From assembly GCF_938015785.1 (NCBI RefSeq), contig NZ_CALLWC010000039.1, forward strand, positions 1 through 26,125: a stretch of 26,125 nt of DNA, written 5' to 3'. The notes beneath the pieces were generated by a model. It was given only the letters and a program-made list of their open reading frames with translations, was not told the origin of the DNA and searched no databases. This DNA is from an uncultured Campylobacter sp. Its GTDB lineage: Bacteria; Campylobacterota; Campylobacteria; Campylobacterales; Campylobacteraceae. The translations under genes and the position numbers were made by a program. Positions 7,459 through 15,031 of the stretch are shown here, piece by piece (within the stretch, counting starts at the first letter, position 1; each line of letters begins with the position of its first letter).

Positions 7459-7810
7459 AATTTTTAGAATTTCTAGACGCGAGGAGCTTTGGTTTGCAGG
7501 CGGCGGAGCGTAGATTTGAAATTTTTAAATTTCTTAGCGCGAAACGCTTTAGCTTGTGGGCGACGGCGGAGTTTTTAAATTTTACGCCAGCGTCGCACAA
7601 TGGATTTGAAATTTTGAAATTTGTGCCTGAACCGCTGCGCAATCGGTTTGAAATTTTAAAATTTACGCTCGCGCCGCATAAATTTAAACCCGCGTCCATT
7701 CCGTTTTTAAATTTTATTTTAAATTTCACTCCGCACGCCAGCGCTTCTAAATTTGAAAATGGCGTTAAATTTAAAGCTGCCGCTAAATTTAAAAGGGACG
7801 CGCGATGAAC
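7441..7810 (+). repeat. Duplicated gene junction flanking a 350-bp insert
   Basis: The 20 bases at 7441-7460 (AAAAGGGGTGCGCGATGAAA) recur at 7791-7810 with three differences, exactly 350 bases apart. Both copies contain a Shine-Dalgarno sequence, an ATG and an overlapping TGA, and both code the same C-terminal residues K-R-(G/D)-A-R before the stop. The simplest reading is an insertion that duplicated the original junction between the two permease genes. Confidence 0.8.
7455..7808 (+). CDS. Low-complexity ORF between the two permease genes
   Basis: Not recognised. The 117-residue frame has a good Shine-Dalgarno sequence (AAGGGG, 6-base spacer), its ATG overlaps the upstream stop (7455-7458) and its TGA overlaps the next ATG (7805-7808), so it sits as a coupled cistron. 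The product is rich in Phe, Lys and Ala, with recurring FEI(F/L)KF and (E/P)FLNF motifs coded by AAATTT islands; it has no signal peptide or clear membrane helix. It lies exactly within the 350-bp segment flanked by the duplicated junction. It may be a translated spacer with no function beyond keeping ribosomes on the message, or a real small protein; the sequence alone does not decide. Confidence 0.38.
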   Translation: MKFLEFLDARSFGLQAAERRFEIFKFLSAKRFSLWATAEFLNFTPASHNGFEILKFVPEPLRNRFEILKFTLAPHKFKPASIPFLNFILNFTPHASASKFENGVKFKAAAKFKRDAR

Positions 7811-8896
7811 GCTCTGCGAAAATCACTGCTTCGAATTCGCGCACTGATAAAAAAGGAATTTTTGGCGATGTTTCGCGACAAGGGCACGCGCATGGTGCTG
7901 ATCGTGCCGGTGCTGGTGCAGGCGATCATATTCGGCTACGGCGCGAATTTTACCCCCGAGCAGGTGCGCTACGCGATTTTGGACGATGCCCGCGATGCGA
8001 TGTCCACCGCGTTGGTACAGCAGATCGCCGCTACGCCGATGTTTAAGACTGAACTTGGCTGCAAAGACCTAACTTGCCTGCGCCGCGCCGTAAGCGAGGG
8101 CGAGGCGATCATCGGGATCTATTTCGGCGGCGATTTTGCGAATACGCACGAGATTTTGATCATCGCGGATTCGCGCAATACGACCTTGGCAAACACCGTC
8201 ATCGGTTTCGTGCAGGCCATAGTGCAGGAATATAACGCGCAGCATTTTGTCAATTTAATCAGCATAAATCCGCGCTATGTTTTTAACGAAAACACGATCA
8301 CGCGCTACACGATCATGACGGGGATGATTTTGGGACTTTCGATGATTCAGGTGCTGATGCTATCGGCGTTTAGCGTCTCCCGCGAGCGCGAGGAGGGGAG
8401 CTTTGATATGATGCTGATGACGCCCGCGAACCCGCTTGAGATGCTAATCGGCAAAGCCGTGCCGCCGGTGCTGATCGCGATCGCGCAGGGGCTCGCGCTG
8501 TTTTTGATCTGCGTATTTTACTTTGAAATTCCATTCCGCGGGCGCTTTGCTCATCTTTTTGCGATCATCGCGATCTTTAGCGCCTGCAACGTAGGCATCG
8601 GCCTCGTGATCTCGACCGTCTGCAAAACCTCGCTACAATCGGTCGTGAGCTCGTTTTTGTTCCTGCTGCCGTGCATTATGATAAGCGGGCTGATAACGCC
8701 TGCGGACGCGATGCCGCGGTGGTTTTACTACATCGCGCACCTAGATCCGATGTATTATGCCAATAACTGCATGTGGCGGATCTATCTGGAGGGCGCGGGC
8801 CTGGGCGAGCTGTGGCATCTCATCGTGCCACTGCTGCTGATCGGCGCGGGCACGATGGCGCTGGCCGCGTCGCTTTTTAGAAATAAGCTGGACTAG
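7805..8896 (+). CDS. ABC-2 type permease (YbhR-like)
   Basis: Second membrane subunit of the exporter, expected to pair with the upstream permease. Its 363 residues are normal for the family. One N-terminal helix (about 28-46) is followed by an extracytoplasmic domain (about 47-170, including the motif LIIADSRNTTLANTVIGFVQAI at its core) and a C-terminal bundle of about five helices. EREEGSFDMMLMTPANPLEMLIGK is the conserved cytoplasmic loop after helix 2, and MISGLITPADAMPRWFYYI is the conserved segment before the last helix. Only part of each motif is needed to recognise the ABC-2 family. ATG 7805 follows AGGGA with a 6-base spacer inside the end of the preceding frame. No low-complexity insert is seen here, unlike its partner. 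Confidence 0.9.
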   Translation: MNALRKSLLRIRALIKKEFLAMFRDKGTRMVLIVPVLVQAIIFGYGANFTPEQVRYAILDDARDAMSTALVQQIAATPMFKTELGCKDLTCLRRAVSEGEAIIGIYFGGDFANTHEILIIADSRNTTLANTVIGFVQAIVQEYNAQHFVNLISINPRYVFNENTITRYTIMTGMILGLSMIQVLMLSAFSVSREREEGSFDMMLMTPANPLEMLIGKAVPPVLIAIAQGLALFLICVFYFEIPFRGRFAHLFAIIAIFSACNVGIGLVISTVCKTSLQSVVSSFLFLLPCIMISGLITPADAMPRWFYYIAHLDPMYYANNCMWRIYLEGAGLGELWHLIVPLLLIGAGTMALAASLFRNKLD

Positions 8897-9148
8897 GGAT
8901 TTAGATCGGAATTTTAGTTTAGAATTTTGGCTTGGATTTTGCTTCGTAGGAATTTTTGGATTGAACCTTTGCTTAAAATTTTAAATTGATCGCGGATTTC
9001 GGCTTGGAATTTTGCCCTAAATTTTGCGTGTTCGTAGCGGATAAAATTAAATCAAAATTCCGCGTCTCCGCCCGATGCGTCGCGCGTCGCGATAAATTTT
9101 GCGCCTTAAATTTTAAAAATTTTGCGAAATTCCATCTTGCGAGTAGAG

Positions 9149-9967
9149 TTAGAATTTAAATCCAGGGTTGCCCGGGCGTCTTGCGGCGGTCGTATCATCT
9201 GCGCTCGCCTTGGAAGCAGGCATATTTGCGGTATCTGCGCTCGCCTTGGAAGCGGGCTTTTTCGCATCGTCCGCGTCCGATTTCTTAAAAGTGGCGAGTT
9301 TGCTGTAAATGCTCGGTTTTTCGCCGTCCGCGCCTAGCTTGGCGCCGTCAAGCTCGCTAGAATTTTCCGCGCCGCATAACCTTGCGGGGTTGAATTTTAT
9401 CCATGCTATGATTAGCAAAATCCCCGAAAACGCCGTTACCAGCGACGCTGCGATTAGATACGGCAGCGCGAGGATTACGCCTATTTTAGCTAGCGCGCCC
9501 GATACCGCTTCGCAGGGCCATGCCACGGACACCACTATGCCGTAGATTTTAAATAAATCCACGCCGCTAAGTGTGGCTAGGCGGCAGTTTAATACGCCCC
9601 AGATTATCACCGCCGCGCACGTCGAAAGGACGTAGAGCAGGGTGTAGAGTAGATCAAGCATCGCGCCCTCTTTTAGCGCTACTACCATGGCGCAGTAGCA
9701 CAAAATCGCGACGATCGGGATACTTTCTATCAGCCTATAGGTCTTAACGAAGCGCACGCCTAGCGCCTTTTCTAGGCAAACGAAGCAGTCGTAAAATATC
9801 GCTAGCGTCGCTAGTAGCGCTAAAACTCTAAAAATCGCGACCGCGTCCTCGTCTATGCTGCTTACGCCCACCGTGCCGCTTATGCCGATGCCTAGCAAAA
9901 TCACGGCGCCTAAAACTCCGCGGAATTTCGCCTTGCGAAGCAGATCTTGCTTTGAAATTTCTTTCAT
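9149..9967 (-). CDS. Multi-pass membrane protein, paralog family member A
   Basis: No known function recognised. The 272-residue product has about six hydrophobic segments (roughly 17-35, 44-62, 82-98, 104-126, 138-156, 165-190), then a soluble Ala/Asp/Lys/Ser-rich tail from about 195. A motif occurs twice: LEKALGVRFVKTYRL and LATLSGVDLFKIYGI, suggesting an internal duplication. The second copy and the end of the membrane part (IIAWIKF) resemble the proteins coded at 10118, 10861 and 15032. The tail holds two copies of ASKASAD coded by a 36-bp direct repeat. ATG 9967 is preceded by AAAGGAT at good spacing. It is the most distal of the four relatives. The role is unknown; small size and lack of charged motifs argue against an enzyme. 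Confidence 0.75.
   Translation of the reverse strand: MKEISKQDLLRKAKFRGVLGAVILLGIGISGTVGVSSIDEDAVAIFRVLALLATLAIFYDCFVCLEKALGVRFVKTYRLIESIPIVAILCYCAMVVALKEGAMLDLLYTLLYVLSTCAAVIIWGVLNCRLATLSGVDLFKIYGIVVSVAWPCEAVSGALAKIGVILALPYLIAASLVTAFSGILLIIAWIKFNPARLCGAENSSELDGAKLGADGEKPSIYSKLATFKKSDADDAKKPASKASADTANMPASKASADDTTAARRPGNPGFKF
9198..9257 (-). repeat. 36-bp-period direct repeat in the tail of member A
   Basis: A 24-base segment at 9198-9221 recurs at 9234-9257 with one mismatch; the period is 36 bases (12 codons). It codes PASKASAD twice. Confidence 0.85.
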
Positions 9968-10117
9968 TTTTATCCTTTGAATTTTCTAAATTTACGCGCT
10001 ATCTTGCGGCTTTGCTGCTGCGGCGGCGCGCTTGACATTGCTATAACAGCGCGGCTTGGACGTTGCGGTTTAGACTTACAAAAGCGCGCGGTCGCTGCAA
10101 AACGAAAGCGCTTTGGC

Positions 10118-10762
10118 TTAGGCGAGCTTTTCTATCTTGCTCCAAGCTAGCAGATGCACGATGCTAGTTATTATCAAGGCAGCAAACGGCAAAAATTCCT
10201 TCAATGACGCGATAATTAAAACCGCATCGGAATCGCCAATTTGCGGCTTGGAGGTAGCCAAACCGAAGGGCCCTGCGCCACATAGCCAATTTAACGCGAA
10301 AAAGAAGGCGCAGAGCCACACGTAGATCCGAAAGGTCATCACGCCGCTTACGCGCGCCAAAGAAAAATTTATGCGAAGCCACGCTACGATTATGTAGATT
10401 GCGGCTGCGGGCACCGCTAAATTCCATATAGTCTCTTCTATCATCTCTTTTATCGTTACTTCTCTGTAACAACCTGCCGGATAAAATAACAGAAGCGCCA
10501 CGAAGCAGATGCAGACAATTACGCAGTTGCGGTAAAGCGCTGCCGCCCTTATGCCGCTAAGCATTGAAATTTTGCGGAGCGCTCTTAGCCTATAAATCAC
10601 CGAGAAACAGATAAGAGCGATAAAAATTCCGCTGATGATTACGAACATTCCGCCCGAAACAAGCCCTATCGCCTTAAAAACCACGAGCACCACCGCCAAA
10701 AGCAGATCGATGCCAGTGCTGATCATCCCCTCTTTTCTTGCCTGAGATACGAGATCTTGCAT
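10118..10762 (-). CDS. Multi-pass membrane protein, paralog family member B
   Basis: Unrecognised 214-residue membrane protein with about six hydrophobic segments. It is clearly a close paralog of the next gene (10861): both begin MQD(L/I)VSQARK and share the N-terminal MIS(T/A)GIDL, the middle LARVSGV and the final IITSIVHLLAWSKIEK. The twice-occurring family motif is visible as KISMLSGIRAAALYR and SLARVSGVMTFRIYV. The start is set by AAGG 7 bases before ATG 10762. The 98-base spacer to the neighbouring copy and the near-identical ends point to a tandem duplication followed by divergence. No catalytic or binding motif is seen, and no known family name can be given with confidence. Confidence 0.75.
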   Translation of the reverse strand: MQDLVSQARKEGMISTGIDLLLAVVLVVFKAIGLVSGGMFVIISGIFIALICFSVIYRLRALRKISMLSGIRAAALYRNCVIVCICFVALLLFYPAGCYREVTIKEMIEETIWNLAVPAAAIYIIVAWLRINFSLARVSGVMTFRIYVWLCAFFFALNWLCGAGPFGLATSKPQIGDSDAVLIIASLKEFLPFAALIITSIVHLLAWSKIEKLA

Positions 10763-10860
10763 ACATAAGCCTTTTTGAAATTTATCTCGAAGTGTAAAAC
10801 GCTAATCAAACCGAAAAGAGCGAAATTTTATCGTGACAAGAGATTTATGAAATTTAAAAT

Positions 10861-11514
10861 TTAAGCCTCCGCGCTTATCTTTTCTATCTTGCTCCAAGCT
10901 AGCAGATGCACGATGCTAGTTATTATGAGAGCGACAAACGGCAGGAGTAATTTAAATAATATGGCGGTGATAGTCAAAGCCGAGCCCGGGTCAATCTGCC
11001 GCTCGGAAAGAGCTAAAGCAATGACCGTTGCGTTACATAGTATGTTTAGTACGAAAAAGATGACGCAGAGCCACACGTAGGTGCGAAAAGTACTCACGCC
11101 GCTTACTCGCGCCAAAGAAAAATTTATACGAAACCACGATACGATCACATAGGCTGCGGCTGCGAGAAAGATTAGAATTCGCGTTATTTCTCTAAAATGA
11201 GACTGGTAAAAATACATACACGTCGTGGTACAGATGCAGACAACTATGCAACTACGGTAAAGTGCTGCCGCGTTTGTGCCGCTAAGCGCCTCAATTTTGT
11301 TAAGCGCTCGTAACCTGAAAATCACCGAGGCGCAAATAAAAGCGATCAAAATTCCGCTAGCGATATAATTTGTCATCTCGTCGTCAAAGATTCTTGGTCT
11401 GTCGAAAGAGATAAAGCCTACCACAATAAAAACTACGGGTAGCGCTGCTAAAAACAGATCGATTCCAGCGCTAATCATCCCATTTTTTCTTGCTTGAGAT
11501 ACGATATCTTGCAT
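10861..11514 (-). CDS. Multi-pass membrane protein, paralog family member C
   Basis: Tandem paralog of the gene at 10118. The frame is open upstream to 11556, but the ATG at 11514 is preferred because AAGG lies 6 bases before it and the product then begins MQDIVSQARK, matching its neighbour; this gives 217 residues. About six hydrophobic segments are present. The repeated motif appears as KIEALSGTNAAALYR and SLARVSGVSTFRTYV. The last 30 residues before the terminal SAEA are nearly identical to member B (IITSIVHLLAWSKIEK), while the second and fifth membrane segments have diverged. Function is unknown. Such conserved ends with variable middles could reflect gene conversion or different partners; this is only a suggestion. 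Confidence 0.75.
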   Translation of the reverse strand: MQDIVSQARKNGMISAGIDLFLAALPVVFIVVGFISFDRPRIFDDEMTNYIASGILIAFICASVIFRLRALNKIEALSGTNAAALYRSCIVVCICTTTCMYFYQSHFREITRILIFLAAAAYVIVSWFRINFSLARVSGVSTFRTYVWLCVIFFVLNILCNATVIALALSERQIDPGSALTITAILFKLLLPFVALIITSIVHLLAWSKIEKISAEA

Positions 11515-12015
11515 ATTAAGCCTTTTTAAAATTTGCCATGAAGTATACATAAACAAACGTAAAGCACAGATTAAACTGCGAAGTTTAAAATTTCAAAATT
11601 TCATCGCAGCCAAATTTCGTTGCAGACAAGCACATGCTGCGGAATTTCGGAATTTCATCGGAGCGAGCATAAATTCCGTCACTGGATTTTAAAACGAAAT
11701 TCCGCCTGTGGATTTGCGGGGCAGAATTTCGCGGCGGAATTTCAAATCTCAAGCGCGGCATACTTTCATCGCACGTTTCGCAAACCGGCAGGTCGCAGGT
11801 AGAATTCCGCTATGAGATTTCTGATCGGAATTCCCCGCGGCAAAATTTCACTATGGAATTTAGACTGGAATTCTATGGCAAAACCTCGATATAAAATTTT
11901 GATCGGAATTCCAAGACGGCATTTTAAGACAAAATTCCGAGATTTAAATTTAGATCAGGGTAAAATTACACGATTTAAAATTCCACGCCGATTGACGAGT
12001 TGCTTTGTCGCGCCG
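11515..12015. other. Gene-free stretch dense in GAATTC/GAATTT/AAATTT
   Basis: No gene is supported. Islands such as GGAATTTC, GGAATTCC and AAATTCC occur about every 20-30 bases from 11580 to 11990. TGATCGGAATTCC occurs twice, at 11822 and 11900. Short open frames exist but are explained by the repeats. The stretch separates the FecE-like ATPase gene (upstream on the minus strand) from member C. Confidence 0.65.
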
Positions 12016-12780
12016 CTACTTCACCTGCGCGCTGAAAATTTGCGTGATGCTGGGGATTTGCTCGCCCGCAACGTCAAATTCCGCCGTTTTGATCTGCACG
12101 CCATAGAGCGAGCTAAGCGCGACTTCAGTTAAAATTTTGTTGCTTGCGCCGTAGTTGTAGCTAAGATCATTTCGCAAGATCAGTGTGCGATCGGCGACTG
12201 CAAGGGCGTGGTTAGGCTGGTGAGTAGTAAAAACTATGCTCGCATCGCTATTTGAGCGCAGATTTGCGATGAGGCTTAGCACGCGGTCTTGGTTTTTGAT
12301 ATCAAGCGCGCTGGCAGGCTCGTCCAAAAACAGCACGTCGCTGCCGCTAGCTAGGGCTCTAGCAAAGAGCACGAGCTGCCTCTGCCCCCCGCTAAGGGCG
12401 TTAAAGCTGCGCTTTTGAAGATGGGCGACACCTAGCGTTTCCAGAGCGTCAAGGCAGATTTGAATATCCTTTTTGCCCGGTTTTGAAAAGAGCGAGATCT
12501 CGCGTACCCGCCCCATCAGTACGATGTCAAGCACGCTGTAATCAAATGCGACGTTAAAGCTTTGAGGCAAGAAAGCAAATTTTGCCTTGCGTACGATCTC
12601 GCCTTCTTTAGGCTGTAAAATCCCCATCATACACGACATTAACGTACTTTTGCCTTGCCCGTTTAAGCCCAAAATCGCTAATGTTTGAGAGCTGGCAAGC
12701 TCGAAGTTTAAGTTGCGAAAGCAGAATTTTTCCGCCTCGTAGTAAAAGCCAGCATTTTTTACCTCAATTAGATTTTGCAT
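12016..12780 (-). CDS. FecE/FepC-like ABC importer ATPase
   Basis: Cytoplasmic ATPase of a metal-chelate (iron-siderophore, haem, cobalamin or nickel-chelate) ABC importer. The 254-residue chain has Walker A GLNGQGKST (38-46), Q-loop LPQSF (71-75), signature LSGGQRQ (129-135), Walker B VLFLDEP (149-155), D-loop SALD and switch His187 in TTHQPNHA, all expected residues. Last gene of a three-gene set in the order binding protein, permease, ATPase; its start overlaps the permease end by 17 bases. No terminator hairpin is obvious after it. The substrate cannot be told from the ATPase; the nearby nickel-enzyme genes make nickel as reasonable as iron. Confidence 0.92.
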   Translation of the reverse strand: MQNLIEVKNAGFYYEAEKFCFRNLNFELASSQTLAILGLNGQGKSTLMSCMMGILQPKEGEIVRKAKFAFLPQSFNVAFDYSVLDIVLMGRVREISLFSKPGKKDIQICLDALETLGVAHLQKRSFNALSGGQRQLVLFARALASGSDVLFLDEPASALDIKNQDRVLSLIANLRSNSDASIVFTTHQPNHALAVADRTLILRNDLSYNYGASNKILTEVALSSLYGVQIKTAEFDVAGEQIPSITQIFSAQVK

Positions 12781-13744
12781 TTTTGGCGCTCCTTTTTAGA
12801 AGTAGGGCAAAGATTGGGCTTCCGATGAGAGCGGATAGAATTCCTAAAGGAATTTCGGCGCTACTTAGCGAGCGAGATAGATCGTCGATTGCCAGCATAA
12901 AGATCGCTCCTGCGATGAAGCAGGCAGGCATTAGCTTCACGTGGTCGCTGCCCGCGATGAGCCTGGTGGCGTGCGGCACTACAAGACCTACCCAGCCGAT
13001 ATTTCCGCTGACGCTAACTTGTACGGCGATCAGAGCGGTGCAAAGCGCTAGGATAGTGCAGCGCAGAAATTTAACGTCCACACCTAGCACGCGCAAATCA
13101 TCATCATTTAGGCTGAGTAGATTAAACCGCCATCTCAGCGCGATCAAGACTGCAGAAGCGGGCAGGGCGATCGCGCACATCAAAATTACTTTATCATATC
13201 CTGCGCTTACGAAGCTTCCTAACAGCCAAAAAACGATATTAGGCAGCACTTCCTCATCGTCTGCCAGATACTGCACCAAGCTCGTAAGTGCGGCAAATAC
13301 GCCGTTAATGACTATACCTGCTAAAATGAGTGAGAAAATATCAGCGCGTGCTACGAATTTTGCCAAAAGATAGAGTAAAAATAGCGCCGCAAGCCCGAAG
13401 CAAAATGCAAAACCCGCAAGCCATAAGCCGCTCAATCCTAGCAAGATACAAAGCGCGCCGCCGAATGCCGCTGCAGTGCTAACGCCTACGATGTGCGGGC
13501 CAACGAGCGGGTTTTTAAATACCGCCTGCAAGCTCAAACCCGCGATAGCAAGCGCTCCACCGCAAAGGCTGGAGAGTAGAATGCGCGGAATTCTAACATC
13601 CATCATCACACTTTTGGCAGCTTCATCGCCGCCTCCGCTAAAGAGAATTTTAAAAATTTCTTCTAACGGTATATGAAACTGCCCGCTAGCGAGCGAGATT
13701 AGCGCCAGCACTACCCAAAAAAGAAGCAGGATTACGTTTAGCAT
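12764..13744 (-). CDS. FecCD-family permease of metal-chelate ABC importer
   Basis: Inner-membrane channel subunit of the BtuC/FecCD/FhuB type; 326 residues with about nine or ten hydrophobic segments, normal for the family. Recognisable family elements are DVRIPRILLSSLCGGALAIAG near residue 50, FKNPLVGPHIVGVSTAAAFG after it, GNIGWVGLVVPHATRLIAGSDH (the loop that contacts the ATPase) near 230-255, and EIPLGILSALIGSPIFALLL near the C-terminus. The start overlaps the binding-protein stop by one base (TAATG), and the 3' end overlaps the ATPase start. As only one permease gene is present, it would act as a homodimer. Confidence 0.93.
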   Translation of the reverse strand: MLNVILLLFWVVLALISLASGQFHIPLEEIFKILFSGGGDEAAKSVMMDVRIPRILLSSLCGGALAIAGLSLQAVFKNPLVGPHIVGVSTAAAFGGALCILLGLSGLWLAGFAFCFGLAALFLLYLLAKFVARADIFSLILAGIVINGVFAALTSLVQYLADDEEVLPNIVFWLLGSFVSAGYDKVILMCAIALPASAVLIALRWRFNLLSLNDDDLRVLGVDVKFLRCTILALCTALIAVQVSVSGNIGWVGLVVPHATRLIAGSDHVKLMPACFIAGAIFMLAIDDLSRSLSSAEIPLGILSALIGSPIFALLLKRSAKNAKSN

Positions 13745-14790
13745 TATTTTTGATATTTGACGCGGTAAAATTTCTCGTAGAATTCCTCTACTTTTTTATC
13801 AAAGTTTGCGTCCTTAAAATTTTGCGGATAAAGTTTCATCGCAAGCCATTCCTCACCAAGCGCCATCGCTTCGGCAGTCGGATGACCCCATGCTTCAACG
13901 AATTCGGGCATTAGATAAATTCTATCCTCTTTCACGGCGCTAAGACCTTTTAGCGCGGGGTTTGCTTTAAGCTCGGCAGGTACTTGAGGATAGCGGTTTT
14001 GCACTAAGATAATCTGCGGATTCCATGCTAAAATTTGCTCCGGCGAAACCTGCTTGTAGCCCTTTATATCTGCAGCGGCGACGTTCGTCGCGCCCGCCCT
14101 TGCTAACATTACGCCAGTATATTTGCCACTACCGTAGGTCGTAAGATCGGGATTTGCCATATAAACTCTAGGTCTTTTATCTACGATAAAATTGCTAAAT
14201 TTGGCATTTAAATCAGCTTGCGATTTTTTAACGAAATCTATTAGTTCAGCGGCATCCTTTTCGTGATTACTTAGTTCGCCTAGAATTTTAACCCCCTCGT
14301 AAAAGCCCTCATCGTAAGCAGCGAAGCTATCGCGTTCATCTTTAAAGGTCGGATTTAGCTTAGCTTTTTCCTCTTGTGCAGAGCTAAAAAACGAAATGCC
14401 TACGACTGGGATTTTTAACTCCTCCATTTTAGCGATATATTCTTTAGGGAAGTAGTTTACCACTACGACCGCATCAGGTTTTAGACTAAGCAGAGCTTCG
14501 TAATTGACATCTTTGATATCACCCGGATTAGGTAGGTTTTTAAAACTCGGTGCCAAGCGATTATACTCCTTGCCTAGGCGCTGCTCCCAGCTTTTTAGGA
14601 TGCCTACGACCTTATCTTGGGCGTTGATTTCGTTTAAGACATTGAGTGCTTCGTGGTGTAGCACGACGATACGATTTACTTGATCCGGGATTGTGACCTT
14701 GCGACCGAGCTGATCGGTAATCGTGCGATCTGCAAAAGCCAGGCTAGCGCAAAGCGCTGCACCAAGAAGGATTGAGTGAAGTTTAAGCAT
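13744..14790 (-). CDS. Periplasmic metal-chelate binding protein (FecB/CeuE-like)
   Basis: Substrate-binding component of the importer; 348 residues. The start at 14790 is chosen over the open frame to 14856 because AAGGAG precedes it closely and the product then begins with a signal peptide, MLKLHSILLGAALCASLAFA, with likely cleavage before DRTITDQLG. The mature part has the helical-backbone binding fold typical of cluster A proteins: GRKVTIPDQVNRIVVL at the start, YEALLSLKPDAVVV, a middle linker helix and EFVEAWGHPTAEAMALGEEWLA near the end. His-His in VVLHHEAL and the His in AWGHPT are possible metal or chelate ligands. There is no lipobox Cys. Its family includes iron-siderophore, haem and nickel-chelate binders. 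Confidence 0.9.
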   Translation of the reverse strand: MLKLHSILLGAALCASLAFADRTITDQLGRKVTIPDQVNRIVVLHHEALNVLNEINAQDKVVGILKSWEQRLGKEYNRLAPSFKNLPNPGDIKDVNYEALLSLKPDAVVVVNYFPKEYIAKMEELKIPVVGISFFSSAQEEKAKLNPTFKDERDSFAAYDEGFYEGVKILGELSNHEKDAAELIDFVKKSQADLNAKFSNFIVDKRPRVYMANPDLTTYGSGKYTGVMLARAGATNVAAADIKGYKQVSPEQILAWNPQIILVQNRYPQVPAELKANPALKGLSAVKEDRIYLMPEFVEAWGHPTAEAMALGEEWLAMKLYPQNFKDANFDKKVEEFYEKFYRVKYQK

Positions 14791-14838
14791 TTTTTCTCCT
14801 TGAAAATTCCGCAAAATATGCGGGATTAGAATAGCGGA

Positions 14839-14867
14839 ATTATAGCCGATCGGCATAAAATCCAGAT
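14839..14867 (-). promoter_or_regulatory. Candidate promoter of the ABC importer operon
   Basis: On the minus strand TATAAT lies at 14844-14839, about 48 bases before the start at 14790. A 10-bp palindrome GCCGATCGGC (14845-14854) sits directly upstream of it, in the position of the -10/-35 spacer; no good -35 is seen. The 5' leader contains a small hairpin (CCGCA 14809-14813 with TGCGG 14819-14823). A palindrome of this length is expected by chance many times per 26 kb. Confidence 0.4.
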
Positions 14868-15031
14868 AAATTTTTATATAAATTTCATTTTGTCGTGGGG
14901 GATTTCAAATACTTTTGCAAGTCGGAATTTTGTGATTTTACGCAGAATTTTGCTAGTAAAAATTTTTGCCCTTCATATCTAGGCTAATCGGATACTGCCC
15001 GATACCCAGCGAAACCGATTGGTTTTTTGAT

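Noticed and set aside
11620..12132. Short + strand frames with repeated LIGIPR-type peptides
   Set aside because: Explained by the repeated TGATCGGAATTCC; the second runs into the antisense of the ATPase gene and has no good ribosome site.
14862..14885. AT-rich inverted stretch upstream of the importer operon as a Fur box
   Set aside because: GATAAATTTTTATATAAATTTC matches the GATAAT/ATTATC half-sites only loosely and lies in AT-rich DNA; not distinguishable from background.
15012..15025. Hairpin AAACC-GATT-GGTTT next to the member D stop as a terminator
   Set aside because: The T run follows on the + strand, where no gene ends; only a 5-bp stem.
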